DNA from: Linum tenue
Taxonomy: Eukaryota; Streptophyta; Magnoliopsida; Malpighiales; Linaceae
Direction of reading: 5' to 3'
NCBI GenBank assembly: GCA_946122785.1
Contig: CAMGYJ010000002.1
Span: 71,762,724 to 71,826,723, forward strand
Length of the DNA: 64,000 nucleotides
The notes beneath the pieces were generated by a model. The model did no database searches, was not told the origin of the DNA, and saw nothing but the letters and a program-made list of their open reading frames with translations. Of the stretch, positions 33,360 through 45,385 are shown one piece after another. The stretch's first letter is position 1. Each line of letters opens with the position of its first letter. The position numbers were made by a program, and so were the translations under genes.

Positions 33360-33502
33360 CACCACTCCAGCCATTAAAAGAACTAAAAAGTAACATCAGG
33401 AATATAACAAACTAAATGATTATCATAGCCAACCAATGCAATGAAAAAGAAAAAGAGTCAAACATAACAATAGTAATAATAATAATACTTCTGATAAGTG
33501 AA

Positions 33503-34111
33503 TCAATAATGGAAAACGTAGATGTCGCACTCGACGACCACGTTTCCAGTTATAGCATCAAAGGAATACGTTTTGAAATAAACCTTTCCACGTGCGAATC
33601 CGAACACTCCGGTGCCGCCGACAACTGGCATCTCCCTTGTCCCGTCGGCAAATATGGAGTTGTGTCCCAACACAGTGACGGTGCTGCCCCGGTACTCACC
33701 ATCCGCGGTAAACACAAAGTTGAATAACTGCACAAAAGCCACCTCGCTCCTTGAAGCGACGCCGTAGAGCCCCTGAGCGCTCCCAACCGTGGTGGAGTTG
33801 AGCTCTGGGTCCAACGTCAAAGGGTTGTCCACCATGGTTAACCGCCCAAACAAACCGGCCGGGTCGTTGAAATCTAGAGGACCTTTAGGGTTGAGAGGCA
33901 GGGCCGTGACGTTTGGGCCGGCAAGGAGGTTGTGGTAGTAGAAATGGAGGTGGGTCAGCTTCTCATTCTTCAGCGCCATAGCTTTTGCCGACAGTTTGGC
34001 GGAGAAAGGATGCGATGACATTAATCTAGCCTCGGAAAGTAGAATGGAGAGGAGGAAGAGGGTGATCAGAACGGAGAAGAGGGAATATTGTTTCAGCAGC
34101 ATTTTGGCCAT
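33503..34111 (-). CDS. DIR-b, right copy, dirigent protein (202 aa, intact)
   Basis: The protein is identical to DIR-b at 4217 except for Glu instead of Asp in the C-terminal VVVECDIYVFHY. Signal peptide 1-28, dirigent domain about 50-202, sequons at N67 and N105. Glu is the residue found in the other paralogues, so the left copy carries the derived state. The upstream promoter with its TATA box was duplicated too, so both copies should be expressed alike. Confidence 0.95.
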   Translation of the reverse strand: MAKMLLKQYSLFSVLITLFLLSILLSEARLMSSHPFSAKLSAKAMALKNEKLTHLHFYYHNLLAGPNVTALPLNPKGPLDFNDPAGLFGRLTMVDNPLTLDPELNSTTVGSAQGLYGVASRSEVAFVQLFNFVFTADGEYRGSTVTVLGHNSIFADGTREMPVVGGTGVFGFARGKVYFKTYSFDAITGNVVVECDIYVFHY

Positions 34112-34196
34112 GGAAAAAAAATGACTTGGAAGAAGTTTCAGAATGAAATTAAGTTTTGTATTTTTTTATGCTTGGACATGAAAGTATAGATTGCCT

Positions 34197-34206
34197 CTAT
34201 TTATAG
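34197..34206 (-). promoter_or_regulatory. TATA box of DIR-b, right copy
   Basis: CTATAAATAG on the minus strand at the same distance from the ATG as in the left copy. Confidence 0.75.
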
Positions 34207-34668
34207 GAATAGATTGAAATGTGCAGGCTACTATATGAATTGGTTGAACTGTTCTTATGTAACTGCTAGAAAGTGCCCAAGGCAGCTTAATTAATTTTGT
34301 CTATTGCAATTTGTAGCCGTCTTAAGTTCTTGTTTGCATGGATTTGGGGTTTTATTATTTTTTCCCCCCGGTAATCGGCTAGTTCAAATATTCAGAGGTA
34401 TTTTAATTGAAAGGCGTCATTTGCTAACCCGCTCATGGTTGATCTGGAGAAATGTTCAAATATTCTTATTGCTATTTATTATTATTATTATTATTATTAT
34501 TTAATTGAAGAAGCACAGATGAAAGTTGGGGACAAGATATGGTGCAACACCGGCGCTTATTAATGTTAGCACTATGATAACATAATCATTAAGGGTATTA
34601 TACAATGTAACTACCAGTCTACCACTTGTATGTCATAGCTCTACCTTCAATATGTTTGGGTTTTGACA

Positions 34669-35406
34669 GACAAATTACAGTTTGGTATTTAAACTTAATA
34701 AATGTTAAGACTTAGTACCTATAGTTTATTTTATGCTTACAAGTCCTAAAATTATTGGCGAAAACTTACATTTTAGTACTAAATTTTTTTTCATACATTT
34801 GTTACCTAAACTTTTAAAATTTTACAAGTAGATCCAAGTTTATGAGGTTTTTAGTACGCTTTAAGAAAATTTTGGTATATATGCTTTATAAGGTTTCTGG
34901 TATGTTTTAAGAAACTTGTGATATACTTTAATAAACTTGTGGTCAGGTTTATGATGTTTTGTAGTATGCTTTATGAGATTTCTGATATGTTTTTAAAAAA
35001 AAAACTTGTTATGGTATGTTTTACGAAACTTGTGGTATGGTTTATGAGATTTTTTGTTGGTTTCACAGAACTTGTAGCATGCTTTATAAGCTTTCTGGTA
35101 TGTTTTTAGTATTTGTGGTGTGCTTAGAAACTTGTGATCAGCTTTAATAAACGTGTGGTATGCTTTATGAGATTTCTGGTACACTTCAGAGAATTTGTGG
35201 TCCGCTTTAAGAAATGTGTGGTTCCATATACAAATTACAGACCTAAACTTAATAGATTTTAAGATTTAGTACCTAAAGTTAACTTCTTACATATAACTCT
35301 GACAAATATTGATGGGAAATTATATTTTAGCACCTAAAAGTTTTACTCTCGCATTTGATACCTGAAATTTTCACAATTTACAAATGCGTCCACACATGTG
35401 TGGCCC
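34669..35406. repeat. Direct repeats and degenerate satellite, right copy
   Basis: Duplicate of 5383-6120: a degenerate GTATGCTTTATGAGATTTCTGG-type array (about 34846-35226) between two TTAGTACCT-containing direct repeats. Confidence 0.7.
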
Positions 35407-35936
35407 TAATTTTTATAATAGCAAGTATGCCTCTCTTTTTATAATTGTGGTTAACTTCTTAAAATAAAAAATCATCAAACCAAAATATTACTATTAACTG
35501 GAATTTGTATTAACATGATACTAACAAAAAGTGTTAACCTTCTAACCTCATCTCGTTATTATCAACTTGGCATTATTACGTACGTAATAGACTCACACAT
35601 TGTAGCTTTCCATCATATACACCAACTTTGACTAGAAAGGAAATATCTGTTTTGGGATTTTTCCCCGTTGAACACTCTTTTGAGTTTTCATCTTGTGACT
35701 TCTTCTACTCTCTAGTCTCTTCTCTGTTTCCCTTTGTCCATTCATGTCCAATTAAATGGCTGCTTCCCCGTGGATGTATATATGGATACTTGATCTCTCT
35801 TTATGTTTCAATTCATCTTGTGACTTCTTCTACTCTCTAGTCTCTTCTCTGTTTCCCTTTGTGGTAATAAAAATAACACCATAACCATGTTTTATCATAG
35901 CCTTACACACTGGGGGTTTCTCGAAGTTGTTAGTTC

Positions 35937-36193
35937 TGTTAACTTACGTACTTGTAATTTAGGGCTTGAAGCCCATGTACGTGTGGCTGCATGAGGCCCA
36001 TGCATAGGACTGGTAGGATCGGCCGAAACCCTTAGGGTTGAGTTATATGGAATATGTATAAATACTTGTATCTCGGAGATTGCCGCACTTGAATAAGAAC
36101 TTCATGCGCTTCGGCCGTGGACTAGTCTTGATCACACCGATCAAGGAAACCACGTAAATACTGTGTCAAATTTCTGTTTCGTAAACTCTAACA
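35937..36193. mobile_element. Solo LTR, right copy
   Basis: Same 257-bp solo LTR as 6651-6907, with AGTTC on both sides. Its presence in both copies shows that it inserted before the segmental duplication. Confidence 0.9.
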
Positions 36194-36257
36194 AGTTCGG
36201 AGTTTCCCCGCAAAGAAAAAAAATATTTGTTAATAATTATGGGTAAATATAATTTAT

Positions 36258-36633
36258 GGTGGCGTATTCGGCGCACCCACTTTTTTGGGTGCACTCAGTG
36301 CACCCGCCTCATAATCATCATTTTGAGCATGCGATTCATGTCAAAACGGTATCAATTGTTGCTTATGATATTATGAACAAGAAGCACGTGAATTTGAAAA
36401 AAAAAATCATTTAGAATTTACTTTAATTTGTAGGATTTAGGATTTAGGGGTTTAGGGTTAGGGTTTAGGTTTATAGTTTGGGATTTTGCATTGGGATTTA
36501 AAATTGAAGGTTAAAGGGTTAGAGTAATAGATTGAGAATACTCATTAAAGTTCAAAATTTGATGTATATGGACACTTTTAGAGATGGGTGCACTGAGTGC
36601 ACCCAAAAAAGTGAGTGCACCGAAGTAGCCACC
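36258..36633. mobile_element. Short TIR element with telomere-like core, right copy
   Basis: Same element as 6972-7345 with small indels. The TTTAGGG-like units are at about 36433-36475. Confidence 0.75.
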
Positions 36634-36695
36634 TTTATTTATTAGCTAAATTTTTCGAAATTTGCAAATTATTAGCTAAAATATATTTGTTAAAA

Positions 36696-37050
36696 TAGAC
36701 AATGGTAGAGACATTCGTAATCAAAATCAAACGAATTTAGCAAAGAGCAAGACAACGACTTGCAAAGATTTCTGTCGACGATCTCCTTCAACCTTTCTCC
36801 AATTTGCGGGAATTAGGTTTCTTGAGCTTTCCCCAAAGCAGACGGTTATGGGCTTCCGGGGAAAATAAATTTTTTCTGGGTGATAAATATAAGCAACATA
36901 GTATAGTAAGTTTCTGGGTAGCCCAATTGTTTGCAAAATCCCAAATTAGACAAAGGCCAGAACTACGGTAAAAGCCCACACCCCCTCTCTGGCTTTCAGT
37001 TCTCACGTTTTGTTTTGTAGTTGTACTCATTACTCAAATTCCATATTGGT
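36696..37050 (-). pseudogene. Gene X leader remnant, right copy
   Basis: Duplicate of 7408-7760. It contains leader sequence only and no coding exon. Confidence 0.6.
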
Positions 37051-37930
37051 AGAAATTTGAATTTGAATTCAACAGTTTTCACTTCTCTCGTCTAAATGAG
37101 TAAATGACCCAACAGTATCACCAAAGAAATGGGTAAAAAAGCATCCGATTGGTGATTAATTTTTTGTCTGCTTGTCGTTCGTAGTTTGAAGTTACGTAAA
37201 CATCTAACATAATGAGTACCTAAATTAAAAGAAAAATGAAAGAAAAAAGAGAATCAAGAATGTGGAGGGCATCGTGTCCACTTTTTCCATGACTATATTG
37301 ACTTGTACTGCGAAAAAAGAATTAGGACACTGTACGGAAGTTTCTTGGATAAATTGTCATGATAGAAGGACACATTTGACAATTTACATATAGTACAGGA
37401 AACTTTTAGCATGTAACAAAAAATACGACAGATATATAGTTGTCAATTTTATTAATTTGAACACTATTTGAGCAATTAAAATCATTGAATTAACACGAGA
37501 AGGATAACAAATTCAATGGACACCAATCACCATAGTCAATATGTAATGCGATTTAAAAAGGTTAAAACATAATGATAATAATATTAATAAGTCAATCAAT
37601 AATGAAAAACGTAGATGTCACACTCTACGACCGCGTTTCCGGTTGTAGCATTATACGAGTGCGTTTTGAGATGAACCTTCCCTCGAGCGAACCCGAAAAC
37701 TCCGGTGCCGCCGATGACCGGCATCTCCCTTATCCCGGGAGCAAATGTGGAGTTTCGTCCCAACACAGTGATGGTGCTTCCTCGGTACTCATCATCGGTG
37801 GTAAACACAAAGTTGAATAACTCCACAAAATCCGCATCGGTCCTGGAAGCGACGCCGTAGAGCCCCTGAGCGCTTCCAAGTCCAACCGTGGTTGAGCTGA
37901 GCTCTGGTTCAAGCGTCAATGGGCTATCCA

Positions 37931-38820
37931 CAGGGCCGTCCCATGATATTCGGAGGCCCTGTTCGAAAATTTAAAATGTGGCCCTAAAATTTTTCTCCAC
38001 AAATTTATTAAAAATAAAATTTATTAAATAATTATAAAAAAATACATAGTCTCAGAAAATGATTACAAAAGAAATAAATGATCACCTTTCTAGTTTGACG
38101 AAGAAACCAAAACCAAATTCCCAGGGCTGTCTAATGCTTCGTGGGGGCCTTGTTCCAAAATTGAGACGTGGTCTAAATTGACTTTTAACTATAATAAGAC
38201 TAAAATGACTGTAATATCTTTCTACATAGCTTAAAATAAAATTAGGGTAATGTCTATTTTTTATCCAAACCTTTTTCAGATTCTTTTATATTATCCAAAC
38301 CTATTAAAAATTTATTAATTAGCCAAAATTTTCATAATGCACCAAAATATTAGTCATTTTTACGTTATTGTTAATAATTCTGTAACTCTTTTCTTAGTTA
38401 AAATACTAAAATTTTGGAATCTTGACCTTCATGTGTCTCTTCCAAGTCAGTATCATGTTGTCAAGTCAATATTACTAACAAAAATGCTAACCGAAAGTTA
38501 ACATTGGGCTAATTTTTAGCATTTCGATAGGTTTGGATATTATAAAAGAATCTGAAATAGGTCTGGATAAAAAATAGACGTTACCCATAAAATTATCTAT
38601 TATCTTTCTTATTTTCGTAGTCTTCATGATATCATTTTTAATTGTTATTATAGCTAAAATTATCTATTAAAATCGTCATCATACTCATAATCAATCAATC
38701 ATATACTAAAAATATAATCTACAATGTACGATCGGTAACTAACGGATCTAAGTGGAGGCCCCTAATATTCGGAGGCCCTGTGCCGGAGGGCGGGCCAGCA
38801 CACCCTCTAGGCCGGCCCTG
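37931..38820. mobile_element. hAT-like element inserted in DIR-c (890 bp)
   Basis: The ends are CAGGGCCGTCCCATG and GGCCGGCCCTG, with a perfect 8-bp duplication GCTATCCA (37923-37930, 38821-38828). The same coding site without the insertion is at about 8631-8638. A Mutator-like MITE is nested inside. No transposase is seen. Confidence 0.93.
38245..38586. mobile_element. Mutator-like MITE nested in the hAT element (342 bp)
   Basis: The inverted ends start GGGTAATGTCTATTTTTTATCC and extend about 55 bp, flanked by a perfect 9-bp duplication ATAAAATTA (38236-38244, 38587-38595). Confidence 0.9.
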
Positions 38821-39222
38821 GCTATCCATCATGGTTAACCGCCCAAACAAACCGGCCGCGTCGTTCAAATGGAGAGGGCCTTTAGGGTTGAGATGCAGGG
38901 CCGTAGCGTTTGGGCCGGCAAGGAGGTTGTGGTAGTAGAAATGGAGGTGGGTCAGCTTCTCATTCTTCAGCGCCATAGCTTTTGCCGACAGTTTGGTGGA
39001 GAAAGGATGCGATGATATCAATCTAGCCTCGGAAATTAGAATGGAGAGGAGGGAATACTGGTTAAGCAGCATTTTGGCCATGGTACGTAAGAATGACTCT
39101 TAATACTTTTCTTGCAAAATGAATATAATATTGTAAATCACATTTAACACAATTGTTCGGTATAAAGAAACGAAAATGCAACTCAACGAATGAAAATTAT
39201 TAAACGAGCAATTGTATAGATT

Positions 39223-39648
39223 CTACACATATTATAATACACCGAAGGAAAAAACCAGAGCTCCATTTCAAATTTCCTGCAACCAGAGTGAAAGTAGGAA
39301 GGACATTTTGGTCTTCACAATTACTTTTTTTTATTCATTAAAAAGATATGTACTAGGATTCGAACCATGACCATTTTAATGAAAAACAAGGATTTTAACC
39401 AATCACACTAAGTACATTTGTTGTATCTTTTTAAATCTACACATATTATAATACACCGAAGAAAAAAATCGGAGCCCCATTTCAAATTTCCTGCAACCAG
39501 AGTGAAAGTAGGAATGACATTTTGGTCTTCACAATTACTTTTTTTATTCATTAAAAAGATATGTACTAGGATTCGAACCATGACCATTTTAATGAAAAAC
39601 AAGGATAATAACCAATCACACTAAGTACATTTGTTGTATCTTTTTAAA
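39223..39648. repeat. Tandem repeat of 214 bp at the Helitron 5' end
   Basis: Two adjacent near-identical units start TCTACACATATTATAATACACC at 39222/39223 and 39436. A partial, diverged third unit begins at about 39650. Confidence 0.88.
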
Positions 39649-39711
39649 TTAAAAACATATAATAGCAGAGAGGAAAAAACTCTTCCCCCATTTCAAATTC
39701 CCTGCTCCAGG

Positions 39712-40375
39712 AGCGTTTGTAGGAAGGGTAGAATAGGGAGTGTCAATTTTTTTCTCTTTCCTCTGTGGAACGGGCCAACTTACCGAACACATGCGGATTT
39801 AAACGGGTCCAGAAGTGTCAATTTTTTTTTCTTTAAGCTCTTTCATTTCTCCATGGTGATAAAATATATATGAAAAGGCAAAAATAATACTCCTTTTTAT
39901 TGCTAAAAACAAAAAATTTAACAATAAACTAATGCAGGTATCTAATGGGCTAACCGCTAACCATAAAATAAAAGAGTTGAATGGGCCTGACCTACACGGG
40001 ATTTGGCCATCAAGTAAAACAAATGAACATCATTGGTTTGCCATTCTAAAAGCGTTTGTAGGAAGGGTAGAATAGAGAGTGTCAATTTTTTTCTCTTTCC
40101 TCTGTGGAACGGGCCAACTTACCGTACACATGCGGATTTAAACGGGTCCAGGAGTGTCAATTTTTTTCTTTAAGCTCTTTTATTTCTCCGTGGTGATAAA
40201 ATATATATGAAAAGGCAAAAACAATACTCATTTTTATTGCTAAAAATAAAAAATTTACGCGTGGTATTCAATGGGCTAACCGCTAACCATAAAATAAAAG
40301 AGTTGAATGGGCCTAACCTACACGGGATTTGGCCATCAAGTAAATCAAATGAACATCATTGGTTTGCCATTCTAA
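39712..40375. repeat. Tandem repeat of about 339 bp within the Helitron-like element
   Basis: The second unit starts at 40051 (AGCGTTTGTAGGAAGGGTAG) and repeats 39712 onwards, with a deletion of some 15 bases. Both end with GGTTTGCCATTCTAAAA. Confidence 0.9.
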
Positions 40376-41382
40376 AACAAGATATTTTCTCTGCCATAAT
40401 ATATATTATGCTTTTATTTTATATATTATGCTTTTTCAACCTCGACCAACCCAATTAGTCCAATTTTTATAATTTCAAATATATATTATATAGTTATTTG
40501 ATATCATAATGATCAAATTATAGTGTATTTTACAGGGAACCGTTTGGTATTTGTTAGTAAAAAACTAAACAGAAAGATCTATTTGGTTATTTTAAACATT
40601 AAAACGATCTAAACATTTTCAGTTTCTTTTGAATTTTTATGGTTTTATTTCCTAATAAGTGATGTGCAAATGGCGAATTGCAGCCATCTCTTTTCCTTCA
40701 CTGTTTTTATTTTCAAATAGAAAGTTTAAAAGTTAAGAATAATTAGAATTTGGCATGGATCGGTCAAACAGGCTGAATTTCAAGTTTTGGCCCGTTTTGA
40801 TCAAGTCTAATTTATAATCACAAGGTTCCCTGATACTCGATAAAAATCTCAATCCAAACCAGTTTGACAGGTGAGTCCTTGTTTACCACCATTTTCTAGG
40901 GATACGACAACGGCGGTTCCTATCCCAAATCGTGTTGTTCGTTCTTGATTTTCTTGGATTTTATCATGGGCTGACAAAAACCAGAAAGCACAATGACGAC
41001 AAGACGAAAGTTTTATAAATCAAATTAATCGGCCAACGGGCCGAGTAAAAGCTAGCAACGAATGTGAGATGCTCATTTCCCGAAAACCGACGAGATAGGC
41101 AAATTTTTATTCGATTTTTGGAATTTGGTTTCTATAAAACTTACTCCACCTCATCATATTACCAGAAACAATATTGTTTCACAAGGTAACAAGTACTTGA
41201 TTTTGGTTCATAAGGCCGATTTTTGATTCGTTGCATCATTCATGTCTCTTTCCTACTACAATTCATTATTTTTATCACGTGTTTCCCAAAAAAAACTATA
41301 CAACAATAAGCTATACACCCCATTACATTATCAAATTTCATACCTCAACTTCCTACGGCCAACTGGCCGGGGCCCACACTAG

Positions 41383-42384
41383 TTTAATTATTAAACAAGC
41401 AATTGTATAGATTTAATTTCGTTCCCCTTCCTAAGGTTAAAAATTAGGAGTTATGCAACGGCTCACTTTTCCTTCTTGACTGTGTCATTGATCGAGAGAA
41501 ACTTAGTATGTGGTATTCTATACATTATGAAACCTCTCTCACCAACTCGAATTATTAAGGGCCAAACAGTTATTGACATGGTATCATCGCTTTTTATTTG
41601 TAACCGAGAGGTCTTTTGTTGAAATCCCAATGATCTTTTGTTAGATTATCTAGGTATTTCGAACAAATGTAAATTTCAAGTCCATAAGAAATGACTTGCA
41701 TTTTAGGGAACATATTAGTATTTGGAACAAAATTTATTATTAAATCTCTCTGAATAACTCGACTTATTGATACAAATATGTGTCAAGATGACACACTTAA
41801 AACCGTTTGTTAACCACACTTAAAAACTGAACTCGCAGCTCAATGTATAGCATTGCATTAATTCACAATTTATCAGAAAAAGATGCATCCTACATCCGAT
41901 TCAACCATTTAACTAACTCTTTCAACAACAGAAATGAATTTGGGTACTGGTTTTGGGAAGAACCCAAAACCGTCGAACGGATAGTGCATATCAATGAGAA
42001 AGTGACTTGACCACAAAAAAGGAAACCTGTTGGCCGTAGTTCGCTTGCATACAAGTGTAAATCCAATTCATTCCCTGCCCACATTATCACAATCATTGTA
42101 TACTGAATTGACAGAGACACACACAACTGTTTCTTTGTAGGAGGCAAAGCTTGCGCCTCAAGTAAAAGACCCTGTGACAAATGCGCCTTCCTGATGACCC
42201 CAATGCCCCTGAAAACCAATTCACAGAAATGTTCATCTTGTAACAGCTCCAATGTCTTTTTTACCTGTAAGTAGGGCAAACAAACAATGTCATTATTTGC
42301 TTGTTGCGGATTAGGAGAAAACCAACACAAGTAACCATAACTTACCTGGAACTCTGACTGTTCTTTCTGCTTTACTGTTGCCAA
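41383..42384. other. Spacer and likely MUB 3' UTR
   Basis: Positions 41384-41465 resume the block seen at 27826-27908. The rest has no gene of its own that I recognise. The part just below 42384 is likely the 3' UTR of the MUB gene; the 164-codon minus-strand frame there (41890-42384) has no recognisable protein features. Confidence 0.5.
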
Positions 42385-43963
42385 TTATAAAATGACGCAA
42401 ACACACTTGTTTTGTTTTGGTAGGTGTGCTGCTTTCTTATCTGCTACATCCAGAAAACAAATACCAGAGAAACACTTCTGCATTAGAAGTCGCCTGAAAC
42501 TACTGAAGTGAGATAGATTATTGGTTATGCAATGTATGACACTATTAAAGCCTATGCTACAACAGAATACCATGAAGGAAGTAATAGCAGCCTGTGTATA
42601 GTCATAAAGATTAACGCCAAGTGAGATGAACCATAACCAAGCTCAGGGTTCTCAATCCATACAAAAAAGTGCGAGATGTGTCTGGTTTGAGAAGTTTCTT
42701 TAAATGCAAATATAACTTCTGGCAGAATAAGAGTTTCTTGAAGTGAACACAAAATCCTACCTTTCTCTATTGATGGGGGTTGAACAACTACATGCATGGT
42801 TGTGACCCCACCAGGAACATCACATAGAGGACTGCGACATTCCCCTATGGTTCGTGTGTTCTCCAATATCCTTCCTGCACTTATCAACTTCACATCTTTC
42901 ACCGTCCGTGGACCATTCTCTTTCTCTGTGATAGAAAAAGGCATTCAACAAATCTTAATACTCTCTCTGATCCAATCTGATCCATTAACTAAACGAAGAG
43001 AAAGCACCAGAGTTGAGATCTCTGGAAATATAATTTAGCAATGATACATAATGAAAGACCTACACCACTCCTTCAACTATAAATTATGTTCTCGGAGCAT
43101 GAAGAATAACACAAAAGTGAATCTCTCTTTTATTCACAGCTGAAGCTGCCTCGATACATCAAAATCAGCTTCGGTTCAAAAGGCATTATGTTATCGAGCA
43201 CACTACTCCAGATTGGTTATAAGAGGGGAAAAGACCTGTCAATGGCTTCTTCCACACTATAGTATGTTTTTATGTTACCCTATCAAAGGTAGAGGCTGGA
43301 CAAGAATCAAGGAGACTGGCTTCAACAACTGAGAGAAGAAAAAACACAATGGCCCAGAAGGGTGTGATGGCAATTACATGGCTCCCTGTTTGATACCACT
43401 AACTTTTTTATGCAACTCGAAGAAAATCAGTTTCTTTTCGCATAGTGGACCACTGCCATAGTGAGAAAATAAAACCGAGAGCAACTTCGAGAGGATGATA
43501 AGAACATGAAAAAACCATGAGAAGCCAAAACATTTATAACATATTTACAAGGAGCTTCTGCCCAAGGAATGCCACTATTAAGGTTAGCAAAGCCAGGATT
43601 CAGCTAAACAAAGCACCAGAGCAGTGATATGCAGTATAAACATACACAAGGTGATCTTGGCGCTCTTTGTTTGGAGTTGAATATCTCCTTTTCTGAATTT
43701 TTAACAACAAATGATAAGAAACTGTAGACACAGACCTCTTAAGCCCACATTCTATAACAAATGTCAATACATGAACAATGAAACAGACAACATGATTTCT
43801 CATTAAGCATAGAATGGAAGTTGGCATTACCTTTAGGCCATTGAGCAAGAACAGTTTCCTTCAAAGTTGCAACACTTGCAGCAGTGGGAAAGCTTTTGGG
43901 ACCAATATCTGATCCATCTGTCAATCGAAATTTGATCTCTAACTGATCTTGTACCCCGGCCAT
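42385..43963 (-). CDS. MUB: Membrane-anchored ubiquitin-fold protein (MUB, 118 aa)
   Basis: Three coding exons on the minus strand: 43831-43963, 42761-42925 and 42385-42443, all with GT-AG junctions and matching phase (357 bases including the stop). The protein starts MAGVQDQLEIKFRL and continues with DIGPKSFPTAASVATLK, KENGPRTVKDVKLISAG, RTIGECRSPLCDVPGG and MHVVVQPP, the plant MUB signature. Residues 1 to about 85 form the ubiquitin-like fold. There is no C-terminal diglycine; it ends CVIL, a CaaX box with Leu favouring geranylgeranylation, preceded by another Cys that may be palmitoylated. MUBs sit at the plasma membrane and bind group VI E2 ubiquitin-conjugating enzymes. The length matches the family (about 117-120 aa). 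I cannot say which MUB paralogue it is. Confidence 0.95.
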
Positions 43964-45084
43964 GTCTTTGCGGATTTAACAACAACTGAGTTCCCAGAAT
44001 CCAGGGAGCTACAGGATTTGTTGTTATCCCAATATCAACCACAGCTCAAACAAGCTGGAGAAGAAATTTGAACCTTGTAGTGTTCTCTAGGAAACAAAGG
44101 ACTGATGAAGACTCTTGACTCGTTTAGCTTCCTGCCAAAGACAATACGTAAAAGGGGGTCTTCTTCAGTATCTTGCAAGTGGAAATTTTAGGAACCAGAA
44201 ATGTAAGCTTGAATAAAGGACATATTTTAAGAATCGGATTTCTAAGGAAGGAATCATTCCCTGATACGTGAAAATCAGCAACCAAAACTCGGAAATTTCC
44301 CTAAAATTAACCATCATGATTGGCTCCAATTCTAATCAGCTGACCTACTGCTTTGATTTTTGCCTGTTATGAAATTCTCATCGCTGCTACTAGTTGAATT
44401 CAAGGCAACAAAACAAGAAAACCCTGGAATTTAAAAACAATAATAGAAATAAACAGAGACTGTGCATACAGGGAAGGAAACTGAAAAGGTCGCAAACTAA
44501 AAAAAAACAAGAAAACCACAAAATTCTGCGAACTGGGTTCTACCACAAACCACATCTCCGCCCCCTCTTAATATCATAATCAACAAAGGAAAACGAACCC
44601 CTCAGTTCCAGAAAACTGTAATCACAGCTGCATCCGATCGAAGAAACTATTGGCAATAAATGGAATCGATCAGGCAAGGAAGATTAGGGGAGGGATTGAA
44701 ATTGGGGAATGGGTTTTCTTACTTGGTGGCAGAACTGATCTGGGTGAATTGCTAACCGCTGGAAAGATTCGAAACTGTACAATTATTATGACGGGGGGCG
44801 AGAAAGGGAAGTTGAAACAGGGTGTTGGGCTTCAGTATACAGCAAGGTGAAAGAAACAAGAAGAGGAAGGAGAAGAAGGAGAGGGAGAGATTAGAAATAA
44901 ACGAAAAGGGAAAGAAGTAAATAAACGAATCTGCAGCGATGGGAAAGAGGGAAGAACTAAGAAGAAGAAAGGTGAGGGAAGAAGGAAGGAGGAGGCGTTT
45001 TCGGAGTTTTTTAAGTTGTTCCCATTTCTAAAAAATAAAAATGGTCAGAAAATTAAAAACAAAAAACTTGCATATTATTTTGTG
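43964..45084 (-). promoter_or_regulatory. MUB leader and promoter region
   Basis: Upstream of the MUB ATG, about 900 bp of non-coding DNA includes likely 5' UTR exon(s) and an intron. The end of the leader, around 44850-44990, is a purine tract on the plus strand (a CT-rich leader on the minus strand). The Pack-MULE at 45085 begins directly beyond, so it lies in or close to the promoter. Confidence 0.5.
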
Positions 45085-45385
45085 GGGTTAATTGCATGGT
45101 TGGTCACTGAGATTACAAAAAACGTTCATGTTTGGTCACTATAAATATTTAAATCCAATCTTGGTCACTCAAATTAGTTAAATGGTTCAAGCTTGGTCAC
45201 TCTCCGTTCAACTCCGTTAAATTTGTCTGATGTGGCAGTCAACCCTCAAAGTTGACCGTTAACTCAGTGACGTGGCAATTAAAAAATAATAAATAAAATA
45301 AATTTTAATCTTCTACTATTTCCAACTCATTTTTACATTAAAGTAAAATAAATAAAACAAAAAAATATTTTAATTACAAATTGAA

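Larger units (their letters stand above)
37596..39081 (-). pseudogene. DIR-c, right copy, split by a hAT element
   Basis: The coding sequence is in two pieces. The 3' part (37596-37930) keeps AQGLYGVAS, EYRGSTITVLGRN, REMPVIGGTGVFGFARG and CDIYVFHY. The 5' part (38821-39081) keeps MAKMLL to the GLFGRLTMMDS motif. An 890-bp hAT element (37931-38820) separates them with an 8-bp duplication of coding sequence. A 27-base in-frame deletion shortens the signal peptide, removing nine residues of its hydrophobic core, and a 6-base insertion adds Leu-Gly before SAQG. The sequence upstream of the ATG is unlike the other DIR promoters and has no TATA box. The intact counterpart is 8308-8916. Confidence 0.93.
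29285..39085. repeat. Right copy of the segmental duplication
   Basis: This corresponds to 1-8920 and contains the same order: hAT, MITE, gene X remnant, DIR-a, LINE, DIR-b, satellite, solo LTR, TIR element, gene X leader, DIR-c. Private to this copy are the 890-bp hAT in DIR-c and a 27-base deletion in its signal peptide. Right of 39085 it continues into sequence like 27676, not into the sequence that follows 8920. Confidence 0.96.
39223..41382. mobile_element. Helitron-like element (about 2.2 kb)
   Basis: The left end reads TCTACACATATTATAATACACC, and the right end reads a GGCCAACTGGCC hairpin (41357-41368), then GGGGCCCACA and CTAG. A TC start, a 3' hairpin about 10 bases before CTRR and no target duplication are Helitron hallmarks. 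The element interrupts a block that is nearly continuous at 27676-27908. The right base after CTAG is T, as expected, but the left neighbour is T, not A. The 5' end is repeated in tandem. No Rep/helicase gene, so it is non-autonomous. Confidence 0.65.

Noticed and set aside
41890..42384. 164-codon minus-strand frame below the MUB stop codon
   Set aside because: It starts right after the MUB stop, lacks known motifs and most likely represents the MUB 3' UTR.
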